Shown here: positions 1 to 8,156 of the stretch, in pieces | How positions within the stretch are numbered: position 1 is the first letter of the stretch | How the letters are laid out: each line of letters begins with the position of its first letter | Made by a program: the position numbers and the translations under genes | NCBI GenBank assembly: GCA_947066815.1 | Contig: CAMSZT010000006.1 | Location: 41,762 to 105,761, forward strand | Length of the DNA: 64,000 bases | Source: an uncultured Lachnotalea sp. | GTDB lineage: Bacteria; Bacillota; Clostridia; Lachnospirales; Lachnospiraceae | Direction: 5' to 3' | Notes under the pieces: model-generated | Databases searched by the model: none | Told to the model about the DNA's origin: nothing | What the model saw: the letters and a program-made list of their open reading frames with translations, nothing else

Positions 1-1
1 A

Positions 2-574
2 AAAAAGTACGGGGGCGAGCCGGATTACTGCAAGCGGTATGTAGATAAGGTCCTTGCCTATATGGGAGAAGCCGAGGTGGATACCGGTAATGTGGGCGCC
101 GCCTACGACGTGCTGGCAAACCAGGGCCTGTATGGCAGTGCATTTGGAAACAATTATTACGGTGCGCTCGGAGGGCTGGGCACGGCTTATAACGCCCTTG
201 GCGGCCTGGGAAGCTATGGTTTATCGGGAAGTACAGGAGCCTCCTTCGGCCTGCTCGGAAACCTTGCCAGTCCCTACAGTATGCTGGGCGGGTTTGGGAG
301 CCTGGGGCTCCTTGGAAGCCTCGGGACCTCCTACGGTTCCTCCGCAGGTACGGACGGGATGTTCGGAAGCTCCGGGAGCAGCCTGGGCCTCCTTTCAGGA
401 GGATCGGCATACAATTCTCTGTATGCGCTCTCCGGACTTCTTTCTACCGCCGGCAGTACGGATGGGGATACGGTCACACTGAGCAGGGAAGGCTTTAACA
501 GCCTGATCGAACTGATGCGGATCCAGTCGATGATGAGTGCGGAGCAGACGGTCGGGACCATGTCCCTGCTGTAA
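2..574 (+). CDS. Gly/Ser/Leu-rich protein, C-terminal part (gene cut by window edge)
   Basis: The frame is open to the left edge, so only the last 190 or so residues are visible. After a short charged stretch (KRYVDKVLAYMGEAE) the protein becomes a low-complexity run of Gly, Ser, Leu and Tyr with loose LGGLG, LLGSLG and YGSSG repeats. It ends in a more ordinary helical tail (about the last 40 residues, with SLIELMRIQSMM). I do not recognise the family. It lies 21 bp before a PilZ gene and at the head of a flagellin-modification island, so a cell-surface or motility role is possible, but this is only inferred from position. Confidence 0.6.
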   Translation, partial: KKYGGEPDYCKRYVDKVLAYMGEAEVDTGNVGAAYDVLANQGLYGSAFGNNYYGALGGLGTAYNALGGLGSYGLSGSTGASFGLLGNLASPYSMLGGFGSLGLLGSLGTSYGSSAGTDGMFGSSGSSLGLLSGGSAYNSLYALSGLLSTAGSTDGDTVTLSREGFNSLIELMRIQSMMSAEQTVGTMSLL

Positions 575-595
575 AAGACAAAAGGAGTATATACT

Positions 596-1207
596 ATGGT
601 ATTGAAGGACTGCAGCCGGTGCATGGTGTATACGCCGCAGGGGAAAAATCTCAGTACGGCGGCGGTGATACATACGAAGGATTACATATCGCTTTATTTT
701 GATATTCCCAGCATGCAGGATATCCGTATGCGCACGGTGGTGGATTTTTATGATGACCGGGTGGGGATGATCAGGGCTGTCTGCAGCCTGGTGGTCCGCC
801 GGAATCCTTCTTTTCCTGAGATGCCCCACTCCTGGATGGCGGACTGTGAGATCCTGGAGGTGAAGGACAGCCTGCAGAGACAGCAGGATATCCGGGCAAG
901 GGTGAAGATCCATATGGGCTTCGCTTCCGAGAACCATGGTGATTTTTACGGAGTGATCGAAAATATCAGCGCAGGAGGATTTTATGTGAAGACGGCGATG
1001 CCTCTGGACCGGAATGAGAAAATTTCTTTTCAGCACACCTTCCGCACGGCGCTCAGGACCTTTGAAGCCCATGTCATCCGGATGCAGCGGATCGGGGATG
1101 AGTACGGTTATGGCTGCCGCTTTGTGGGCTTGAGTGAAAACGCGGAAGCAGTTATCCGCGAATACGTCTATAAGGTACTCCGGGAGCGGGAGAAGGGCAG
1201 ACGGTAA
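596..1207 (+). CDS. PilZ domain protein
   Basis: A 203-residue protein. The C-terminal half carries the cyclic-di-GMP binding signature of PilZ domains: an RQQDIR box (about residues 95-100, RxxxR type) followed by NISAGG (about 123-128, the D/NxSxxG element). The N-terminal 90 residues resemble the YcgR-like N-terminal half of flagellar brake proteins in layout, but this is not certain. The start is supported by AAAGGAG eight bases upstream. PilZ proteins bind c-di-GMP and adjust motility or exopolysaccharide. The position just before flagellin-related glycosyltransferases fits a motility role. Confidence 0.85.
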   Translation: MVLKDCSRCMVYTPQGKNLSTAAVIHTKDYISLYFDIPSMQDIRMRTVVDFYDDRVGMIRAVCSLVVRRNPSFPEMPHSWMADCEILEVKDSLQRQQDIRARVKIHMGFASENHGDFYGVIENISAGGFYVKTAMPLDRNEKISFQHTFRTALRTFEAHVIRMQRIGDEYGYGCRFVGLSENAEAVIREYVYKVLREREKGRR

Positions 1208-1359
1208 GAACGTGCCCTTTAAGGTTCCGGAGGAGCGGCGCTGCGGCACACAGGACGGCGCGGCGGGAGGAAACTCTTGTCCGGGGGATGGATTTACGGC
1301 GTATCTGAAAATTTCTTCGGATGATTTTCGGATACGCCTTTTTGACAGGGAGGGAAGCC

Positions 1360-2478
1360 TTGAAGATCAATCTGGTTATGATCGTAAAAAACGAAGAGCG
1401 GAGCCTGAGGCAGTGCCTCCGGGCGGCGCGCCCTCTGGTGGACGAGATGATCGTGGTGGATACGGGTTCCACGGACCGGACCAGGGAGCTGGCCAGGGAA
1501 GCGGGGGCAAAAGTGTACGAATTTGCCTGGGTGCAGGACTTTTCCGCCGCCCGCAATTTTGCGCTGGAGCAGTCGGACGCCGACTGGAACCTGGTGCTGG
1601 ACGCCGACGAATATCTGAGACCGGTGAAGCGGAAGGTGATGACGGCGAGCCTCGCCGCGGGGGATGAACGGTACGGAAAAGGGAAATGGATGGGGGCGAT
1701 CCTGCGGTTTGATTCTTTTCGGGACAGTTCGGGTCCGAAGTCTGCAGAGCCGGCGGGAGCGCCGGTTTCCGTCAGTTCTGCCCTCCTTCCCCGGGTTCTT
1801 CCGAGAGGGATCCGTTATCGGGGGATCATCCATGAGCAGCCGGATACGGAGATCCCCTGTCGGCTGATTCCTCTGCAAGCGGATCATGACGGGTATCTGC
1901 TGGAGGGGAAGAGCAGGAGAAATCTGGAATATTTAAGAGAGGCCGTGGAGCAGGAGCCGGAAAACCCCTACTACTGGTATCAGATGGCTATCACCCTGCG
2001 GGATGTGGGGGAGCTGGAGGAAAGCCTGCCCTGGTTCCGCAGGCTTTTCCGGGAGGGGCAGCAGGATGTGGGTTATTGGACAGACGGGATCCTGCGGTAT
2101 CTGTACACCCTGATGGACCTGGAGACGGCAGATACCCTGGCAGAGGCAAAGGAGACCGTCGACAGCGTGCGGCCGGCTTTGGGGACGCGTGCGGATTTCT
2201 GTTTTGTCTGTGGGATTTTTTATACGAAGCTGGTGCTTTCCGATGTGCAGCGGTATATCGCATACCTGCCGCGGATCGAGGAAAGTTATCTGGAGTGCCT
2301 CCGGATCGGGGAGCATCCGGAGCTTGAGACGGTTGCCGGCACCGGATCTTTTAAGGCCGCCTATAATCTGGGACTGTGGTATGAACTTTCCGGGCAGCCG
2401 CAGAAGGCACGGATCTACTATCAGAGATCGGCGAAAGAGGGGTACGGGCCCGCGAAGGAGCGGCTCAGGCTGGTCTGA
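1360..2478 (+). CDS. GT2 family glycosyltransferase with TPR-like C-terminal region
   Basis: About 372 residues from a TTG start at 1360, chosen because AGGGAGGGA lies just upstream. An in-frame ATG at 1321 has no convincing ribosome binding site. The N-terminus has the GT-A hallmarks MIVKNEE, VVDTGSTDRT and LDADEY (the Asp pair near residues 81-83 binds metal and nucleotide sugar). Residues from about 190 on form helical repeats of TPR type (YYWYQMAITLRDVGELEESL). This is the SunS-like architecture found beside flagellin genes in Clostridia. It is one of four paralogues in this island, here with the shortest GT part. Probable role: transfer of a sugar to flagellin or to a flagellin glycan. 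Confidence 0.85.
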   Translation: MKINLVMIVKNEERSLRQCLRAARPLVDEMIVVDTGSTDRTRELAREAGAKVYEFAWVQDFSAARNFALEQSDADWNLVLDADEYLRPVKRKVMTASLAAGDERYGKGKWMGAILRFDSFRDSSGPKSAEPAGAPVSVSSALLPRVLPRGIRYRGIIHEQPDTEIPCRLIPLQADHDGYLLEGKSRRNLEYLREAVEQEPENPYYWYQMAITLRDVGELEESLPWFRRLFREGQQDVGYWTDGILRYLYTLMDLETADTLAEAKETVDSVRPALGTRADFCFVCGIFYTKLVLSDVQRYIAYLPRIEESYLECLRIGEHPELETVAGTGSFKAAYNLGLWYELSGQPQKARIYYQRSAKEGYGPAKERLRLV

Positions 2479-2593
2479 GCAGAGTTTCATAGCCGGCGGC
2501 AGATCATCTTGCCGTTGGCTGTAAGTACAGATCGTACCATTCCGGCAGCGCAAGCCGGGGCTCCTTTCTGCGCTGCCGTAGTCCCGCGGGACG

Positions 2594-2935
2594 CTATTTA
2601 TCCAGCATCCCGTACAGATAGAGCAGCTGCTTGAAAAAGGCTTCTGCCGCTGCAAAATGCCGTTCCGGAAGCCGGTGCAGCCGTTCCGTCAAAAATTCCA
2701 GATCGTTCAGATCCCGGTCCCCGAACAGGATCCAGTCGCTGGAGACGGACAGCTTCTCGCAGATGCGTTTCAACGTGGAGATAGAGATCCCGACAAGGCC
2801 CCTCTCAATGTCAGACACGTTTTTCGGATCCAGCGATACAAGCTCCCCAAACTGCTCCTGGGTAAGCCCGGATAGTTCTCTTGCGGCCCGGATCTGCTTT
2901 CCGACCAAAAGGTTGATTTCTTTTTTCTCTTTCAT
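2594..2935 (-). CDS. XRE-family helix-turn-helix regulator
   Basis: 113 residues from the ATG whose first base is 2935. AGGAG lies eight bases upstream of it, so the longer frame reaching 3124 is not needed. Residues 10-65 form a Cro/C1-type HTH (ARELSGLTQEQFGELVSL, then NVSDIERG). The remainder is a short helical tail (ERLHRLPERHFAAAEAFFKQ) of the kind seen in small clostridial repressors. It is divergent from the GT2-methyltransferase gene, with the Rpn fragment between them. Its target is unknown. Autoregulation through the AT-rich 2936-3003 segment is plausible. Confidence 0.85.
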   Translation of the reverse strand: MKEKKEINLLVGKQIRAARELSGLTQEQFGELVSLDPKNVSDIERGLVGISISTLKRICEKLSVSSDWILFGDRDLNDLEFLTERLHRLPERHFAAAEAFFKQLLYLYGMLDK

Positions 2936-3024
2936 TGTTACCACTCCTGTCTTTTTGTTTTTAATATCGTTAGTATACGCAGATAATATAAAATGGTCCG
3001 CGGTTGAAAAAATCGTTTTCTTGC

Positions 3025-3071
3025 TTAAAAGAGTTTTTGGAACGGAACCGGGCGGAGGTGAAGAAGGTGAG
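3025..3071 (+). repeat. 47-bp direct repeat, left copy
   Basis: Identical over 47 bases to 5294-5340, and similar for about 75 more. The pair brackets the GT2-methyltransferase gene in direct orientation. Confidence 0.85.
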
Positions 3072-3171
3072 TATTTATGGGTATGATGCCGAAAAGCATA
3101 TCCGGATGGAAAGAGAAGCGGCATGGGAACAAGGCAGGGAAGAGGGAATGGAACAAGAAGGGGAAAAGTTT
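3025..3171 (+). pseudogene. 3' fragment of an Rpn-family (PD-(D/E)XK) nuclease gene
   Basis: Translation gives LKEFLERNRAEVKKVSIYG, then DAEKHIRMEREAAWEQGREE. This is the conserved C-terminal tail of clostridial Rpn/transposase-like nucleases. The same tail occurs at 5294-5417 inside the second Rpn copy, and the first 47 bases are identical between the two. Nothing upstream of LKEF belongs to the family, so the catalytic part is absent. The frame runs without a stop into the following glycosyltransferase gene, so a chimeric protein could be made, but a start at 3172 is more likely. Confidence 0.7.
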
Positions 3172-4935
3172 ATGAAAGGACTTGAAATGAAAAAGATAGA
3201 AGAAGAACTCCAGGAGCATATCGCCCGGGGAGATTATGAGGAGGCAGAGCGGATCCTGCAGGGATATCTGGCAGAGGAACAGGCGGTATATAACGATATC
3301 CTGGCGATCTTTGACGCCGGGATCGGGGAATATTACGGGGATGAGACGCGCAGGTGGGAAGCCATCCGCAGAGGGCTCTGCATCAATCCGAGGAACTACG
3401 AGCTGTATGTGATGCTGGGGAATTATTATCTGGATAAAAATCCCGAACAGTCCTGGCTCTGCTATGAAAACGCCCTGTTTTACTGCGATGACGAGGAGGA
3501 TCAGCCGCAGATTGAAGGGTTGATGCAGCAGCTTTTGGAGGAATACGGGGTATCTGTCCGAAAGACCGCGATCGTGATCCTCTCCTGGAACCTGCTGGAG
3601 TACACAAGGCTTTGCATCGAGAGTATCCGGCAGACGGTACCGGAGAGTGCCAGGCAGATCATTGTGGTGGATAATGCCTCCGAAGACGGGAGTGTTGAGT
3701 GGCTGCGGGAGCAGACGGATATCCTTCTGATCGAGAATCAGGAAAACAGAGGGTTCCCGGCCGGATGTAACCAGGGGATCATTGCGTCCGACGCAGATGC
3801 CGACATCTTTCTTTTGAATAACGATACGGTGCTGCCGGAGAATGCCCTGTTCTGGCTGCGGATGGGACTGTATTCGGATGAAAGGAACGGCGCGGCGGGC
3901 AGTGTGTCGAATTATGTCAGAAATAATCAAAGGGCAGAGGGGGTACAGGCGGACGGAACCATGCCCGCCCTGTTTGCTTACGCGGAGAAGACGAATGTGC
4001 CGATGCAGTATCCCTGTGAGAAGAAGCTGTATCTGGTCGGGTTTGCCCTGCTGATCAGACGGTCGGTTTTGGACCGGGTGGGGATGCTGGACGAGCGGTT
4101 TTCTCCGGGAAATTTTGAAGACAACGATTATGGCCTGCGTATTTTAGAGGCAGGATACTATAATGTTTTGTGCAAAAACAGCTTTATCATCCATTTTGGA
4201 AGTGAGTCCTTTGGGAAAAAAGAAAAAGCGCTCAAGAGTATCCTGGAGATGAGTGGAAGGAAGCTCAATGAAAAATGGGGCTTTTCCCTGCAGTATTATC
4301 TATACCCGCGGTCAGAGCTTGCGGATCAGATCGAGGCACCGAGGGAAAAAGCCTTCCGGCTCCTGGACGTGGGCTGCGGCTGCGGAGCTTTTATGGGACA
4401 TGTACAGGGGAGATATCCCAATGCCTCTGTATATGGGATCGAGCTTTTTCCGAAAGCCGCCGGGTTTGCGGGGACAATGGGAGAGGTGATCTGCGGGGAT
4501 GTGGAACATATGGAATTTCCTTGGCCGGAAGAGTTCTTTGATCATATGGTCTTCGGGGATATCCTGGAGCATCTGGACGATCCGCAGACGGTACTGGTGC
4601 GCCTGTCCCGACATTTAAAGCGGGGAGGGCATATCATTGTCAGTATGCCGAATGTCAGGCATTACTCGGTGATGATCCCGCTGCTCTGTGAAGACCGGTT
4701 TACCTATGGAGATGCGGGAATCTTAGACAGGACCCACCGGAAGCTGTATACAGGAAAAGAGATCATGGAACTGGTCGCAAGGAGCGGCTATCAGGTGGAA
4801 AAAATGCTGGGGATCACCAGGGGAGAGACCGGAGAACAGAGAAGGAAGCTGGAGGAATTTCTGTCGGGGATGAAGCTGCCGGATATCCAGAGCTTTTTTC
4901 ATTATCAATATCTGGTTAAAGCAGTAAAAGAATGA
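3172..4935 (+). CDS. GT2 glycosyltransferase fused to a class I methyltransferase
   Basis: 587 residues from the ATG at 3172, preceded by AAGGGGAAAAG; ATG 3148 is an alternative. Order of parts: a helical TPR-like N-terminus (about 1-120); a GT2 domain from about 130 (VILSWN, VVDNASEDGS, FLLNNDT); then a Rossmann methyltransferase from about 390, with SAM-binding motif I LLDVGCGCGAF and FGDILEHLDDP. The GT2 part resembles rhamnosyl- and galactofuranosyl-type transferases with the NNDT metal motif. One chain could both add and methylate a sugar, as in O-methylated flagellar glycans. The gene is bracketed by Rpn fragments and may have been acquired separately from its neighbours. Confidence 0.85.
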   Translation: MKGLEMKKIEEELQEHIARGDYEEAERILQGYLAEEQAVYNDILAIFDAGIGEYYGDETRRWEAIRRGLCINPRNYELYVMLGNYYLDKNPEQSWLCYENALFYCDDEEDQPQIEGLMQQLLEEYGVSVRKTAIVILSWNLLEYTRLCIESIRQTVPESARQIIVVDNASEDGSVEWLREQTDILLIENQENRGFPAGCNQGIIASDADADIFLLNNDTVLPENALFWLRMGLYSDERNGAAGSVSNYVRNNQRAEGVQADGTMPALFAYAEKTNVPMQYPCEKKLYLVGFALLIRRSVLDRVGMLDERFSPGNFEDNDYGLRILEAGYYNVLCKNSFIIHFGSESFGKKEKALKSILEMSGRKLNEKWGFSLQYYLYPRSELADQIEAPREKAFRLLDVGCGCGAFMGHVQGRYPNASVYGIELFPKAAGFAGTMGEVICGDVEHMEFPWPEEFFDHMVFGDILEHLDDPQTVLVRLSRHLKRGGHIIVSMPNVRHYSVMIPLLCEDRFTYGDAGILDRTHRKLYTGKEIMELVARSGYQVEKMLGITRGETGEQRRKLEEFLSGMKLPDIQSFFHYQYLVKAVKE

Positions 4936-4996
4936 GAAAGATGCAGACCGTGAAAACGAAAGAAACAAAACAGAAAACAGCACAAATGTAAACAAG

Positions 4997-5554
4997 GTGT
5001 ATAAAGCAACGGTTTTTGAAATGATATTTCAGGAGAAACCGGCGCTCCTCAGTCTGTATAATGCGGTTAACGGAACGGATTATCAGGACCCGGAGGAACT
5101 TACCGTCAATACGCTGGAAAATGCCATTTATACAAACATCCAAAATGACGTTTCTTTTTTGATCGATTCCAGGCTGAATCGGGAATTGGGAGACTATACA
5201 GAATTTGTGAGACTGGTCAGAGCCTACCAGGGAAAACATCCTTTGGAAAGGGCTGTGGACCTTGCCATGGATGAGTGTATCCGGAAGGGGATTTTAAAAG
5301 AGTTTTTGGAACGGAACCGGGCGGAGGTGAAGAAGGTGAGCGTTTACGAATACGATGCCGAAAAACATATCCGGATGGAAAGAGAAGAGGCATGGGAGGA
5401 AGGAAGAGAAGAAGGGATTGCTCTGGGTGAACAGAGGAGCAATGAATTGGCCAGGCGGCTTATCAAGGAAAGGCGTTATGACGATCTGGAGCGGGCGGTA
5501 AATGACGAAGCCTACCGCAGGCAGCTTTTTATGGAACTGGGGATCATTTCCTGA
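4997..5554 (+). pseudogene. Rpn-family recombination-promoting nuclease, internally deleted
   Basis: 185 residues from a GTG. The start (YKATVFEMIFQEKPALLSLY) and middle (TLENAIYTNIQNDVSFLIDS) match the N-terminus of the Rpn/PD-(D/E)XK transposase-like family. The tail (LKEFLERNRAEVKKVSVYEY) matches its C-terminus. Family members are about 300 residues. Here SRLN jumps straight to RELGDYTEF, skipping roughly the 90-residue block that normally carries the conserved FYNG segment of the nuclease core. It is therefore probably inactive, although the frame stays open and an SD-like AAGG precedes the start. Confidence 0.75.
5294..5340 (+). repeat. 47-bp direct repeat, right copy
   Basis: Perfect copy of 3025-3071, lying inside the internally deleted Rpn gene. 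Recombination between the two would remove about 2.27 kb, including the whole GT2-methyltransferase gene. Confidence 0.85.
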
Positions 5555-5630
5555 GGGGGTAAGAAGGAGAAAAACTTATGAAAGTGTGTGTGGTTAGAAT
5601 GATAAACGGAGAGATAAAATTGGTGAAATT

Positions 5631-6587
5631 ATGGCGAAGCTAAGACTTTCTCAGTGCATGATCGTCAAAAACGAAGAGAAAAATATCCGAAGGGCTCTGT
5701 CCTGGGGGAGAGACATCATGTGGGAACAGATCGTGGTGGACACCGGGAGCACGGACCGGACCGCGCAGATCGCACAGGAAATGGGGGCGAAGCTGTTCCG
5801 CTTTGACTGGATCGACGATTTTGCCGCGGCGAAAAATCATGCCATCCGGCAGGCCGGCGGGGACTGGATCGTTTTTCTGGACGCGGACGAATACCTTTCG
5901 CCGGAGGATACGGAAAAACTTCTCCCCCTGCTCGAGGGGCTTTCCGGAGAGCGGGAGAATGCCGTGACGGCGGCCTGGGTCCAGACAGACGGGAGGGAAG
6001 CGTTCCTTGCGGAGGCGGCGGGATCGGGGCTGGAAAACCGTGTGACTGTGCGGGCGGACGGGAGCAGGAGGAGCGCCCTTGCCGGGACGGTAGTCCGGAT
6101 CTTCCGTAATCAGCCGGGGCTTCTCTATCGGGGAAGGATCCATGAACAGCTTTCCATGGAGGGCGGAGAGGTGTCCTGCTATGACGCCAGCGCGTCTTTG
6201 TCTGTCCTGCATACCGGATATACCCCGGAGGAGATGGAGGAAAAAAAGAAGACAGAGCGGAACATCCGCCTGTTGCAAAAAGAGGTGGAGCAGGATCCTT
6301 CCAATTATAAGATGCTCGCCCATCTGGGAGGCTCTTATTTTCAGCAGAGGCAGTATGAGGAGGCGGCACGCTGGTATGAGGAGGCCGTGCGCCATATGCC
6401 AAAGAGGCCGGAGGAGGAGAGTATCCAGGATGCGGCGGTCTTTAAAAACCTCCTGTTCCTCTATTCCGGATCGGACCAGGAAGAGCTTCTGCAGAGGGCT
6501 TACGCGGGCGGCACCGGACGGTTTCCGAAAGAGGCGGACTACGATTATATGGCAGGGCAGTATTATTTCGGGAAAAGGCGTTTTTAG
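5631..6587 (+). CDS. GT2-TPR glycosyltransferase, N-terminal half of an amber-interrupted GT2-GT4 protein
   Basis: 318 residues ending at a TAG (6585-6587). The GT2 core is complete: CMIVKNEEKN, VVDTGSTDRT, WIDDFAAAKN and LDADEY (about residues 81-85), then IRNQP/GRIHEQ-type contacts and TPR-like helices (YFQQRQYEEAARWYEEAV). Beyond the TAG the same frame stays open to 8156 and continues the TPR region. In the paralogues at 12942 and 14234 the aligned residue is D/E or K, so one base change of GAG or AAG to TAG explains the stop. TAG is an ordinary stop elsewhere in this window (for example rplJ), so this is more likely a nonsense mutation than recoding. The GT2 domain alone may still work. 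Confidence 0.8.
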   Translation: MAKLRLSQCMIVKNEEKNIRRALSWGRDIMWEQIVVDTGSTDRTAQIAQEMGAKLFRFDWIDDFAAAKNHAIRQAGGDWIVFLDADEYLSPEDTEKLLPLLEGLSGERENAVTAAWVQTDGREAFLAEAAGSGLENRVTVRADGSRRSALAGTVVRIFRNQPGLLYRGRIHEQLSMEGGEVSCYDASASLSVLHTGYTPEEMEEKKKTERNIRLLQKEVEQDPSNYKMLAHLGGSYFQQRQYEEAARWYEEAVRHMPKRPEEESIQDAAVFKNLLFLYSGSDQEELLQRAYAGGTGRFPKEADYDYMAGQYYFGKRRF

Positions 6588-6689
6588 GAAGGAGCCTTTT
6601 ATCTGTCGCGGGCCGTCGGGCTGCTGGACCGATACGGAAGTGACCGGAGGTCGACCCTGCTCGCGAGCGGGCTTTCGGAGGCCTGGGAG

Positions 6690-8156
6690 ATGCTGGCGGA
6701 ATGCCTCTATGAGACCGGGGACCGGAAGACCTGCGTGAACTGCGCGGTGACTCTTTTAAAAGCCGATCCCCACAGAAGGGTGACGCTGGAGATTTTGTTA
6801 AAAGCCTTTCGGGATGACGAAAAGACCAACGGGGAAAAGGCGGCTTCTGCCCCGCAGGTACTGGCCTTTCTGGGGAACCTCTATGATCTGGAGTGCCCGG
6901 AGCAGCGGCAGTTCGTACGGCAGACGGCGGAAAGCGCGGAGTACGGGGGACTGGTGCGGGAGCTGGAAAAGAGGGATCCTCCGGATGGAGAAGAGGGTCT
7001 GGGGCGGGACGGCCTGCCGGATATCTATTTCTTTCCTGCTTACCCCCTTACCAATATGCAGCTTCTGAAGGACCGGGTTTTGATCCCATATGTCTACTAC
7101 CGCCATTTTGGCAGGAGCCTGACGCTGGTGACAAAAGCGGCCGGCGACTATCCCTATCTGGACAGGCTGGAAGGGGCGCGGATGGAAATCCTTTCCTACC
7201 CGGAGGATGAACCGGATTGCTATGACCATTATATCCGGGCCTACAGCAAATATATCCGGGAGCACTACCGGACCATGGATCTTTTGTTCCTGTTCCAGCC
7301 CATGCCTCATTATGTTCCGCTGGTGCAGTTGTACAGGAAGCTGCGGCCGGACGGAAAGATCTACCTGAAGCTGGATGTGAATTCCGGCTGGATGGACCGG
7401 TTTCCGCTTCCCTCGAAGGAGCTGGGGCCTCTGCTCGACGCCTGCAATGTGATCAGCGCGGAGGGAAGGCGGATGCAGCGGCTTTTGAGTAAGAAAAGGC
7501 CTTGGATCATCGACTATATTCCCAACGGGTATTATACCTTTGGGGAGGAGATGCCGAGGACTTCCTTTGAGGAAAAAGAGGATATCATCCTGACCGTGGG
7601 ACGGATCGGGAACCGGGAAAAAAATAATGAGATGCTGTTGGAGGGCTTTGCCCTGGCGGCGTCGGAGCTGCCCTCCTGGAGCCTCAGGCTGGTCGGGCCG
7701 GTGGAGGAGGGCTTCCGGCAGTTCTGCGGGCAGTTTTTCGAAAGACACCCGGATCTAAAGGACCGGGTGATCCTGACCGGGCCGATCATGGACAAACAGC
7801 GGTTGAACGAGGAATACAGGAAGGCGAAGATCTTTGCCCTGACATCCAATAAAGAGGGCTTTCCCAATGTGTTTTCGGAGGCGGCCCTCCTGGGCTGCAA
7901 TATGGTCGTCACGGATATCGATGCGGCGGGGGATATGACGGGGGACGGGGCATTTGGAATCACAGTCCCCATCGGGGACGCCGACGGATTGGCCCGTGCG
8001 TTTTTGGAATTATGCAGGGACGAGGCGCGGATGAGGAAGAGCTGCCTGGAGATACAGGCGTATGTGCGCCGCTTTTTTGATTATGATAGGATCGTGAGGC
8101 GGCTCCACATTCTGCTGGGTAACCAGAAGCCGATGGGAGAGGAGGGACGGCTGTGA
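6690..8156 (+). CDS. GT4 (GT-B) glycosyltransferase, C-terminal half of the interrupted GT2-GT4 protein
   Basis: 488 residues from an internal ATG preceded by GGAGG with an 8-base spacer, so independent translation is possible. It is in frame with 5631-6587, and the two would form one protein of about 841 residues without the TAG at 6585. After the last TPR helices, the GT-B part shows YIPNGYYT, ILTVGRIGNREKNNEMLLEG and the nucleotide-sugar pocket SNKEGFPNVFSEA with the usual E-x7-E spacing. It overlaps the next gene by four bases (GTGA), indicating translational coupling. Likely role: a second sugar transfer onto flagellin or a precursor. Confidence 0.8.
   Translation: MLAECLYETGDRKTCVNCAVTLLKADPHRRVTLEILLKAFRDDEKTNGEKAASAPQVLAFLGNLYDLECPEQRQFVRQTAESAEYGGLVRELEKRDPPDGEEGLGRDGLPDIYFFPAYPLTNMQLLKDRVLIPYVYYRHFGRSLTLVTKAAGDYPYLDRLEGARMEILSYPEDEPDCYDHYIRAYSKYIREHYRTMDLLFLFQPMPHYVPLVQLYRKLRPDGKIYLKLDVNSGWMDRFPLPSKELGPLLDACNVISAEGRRMQRLLSKKRPWIIDYIPNGYYTFGEEMPRTSFEEKEDIILTVGRIGNREKNNEMLLEGFALAASELPSWSLRLVGPVEEGFRQFCGQFFERHPDLKDRVILTGPIMDKQRLNEEYRKAKIFALTSNKEGFPNVFSEAALLGCNMVVTDIDAAGDMTGDGAFGITVPIGDADGLARAFLELCRDEARMRKSCLEIQAYVRRFFDYDRIVRRLHILLGNQKPMGEEGRL

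Noticed and set aside
395..1249. Long minus-strand open frame opposite the PilZ gene
   Set aside because: It mirrors the coding strand of high-GC genes, has no SD and shows no family motif.
6585..6587. TAG as pyrrolysine or programmed readthrough
   Set aside because: TAG is an ordinary stop for several housekeeping genes here and the site is in a TPR helix, so mutation is simpler; kept only as a point to check.
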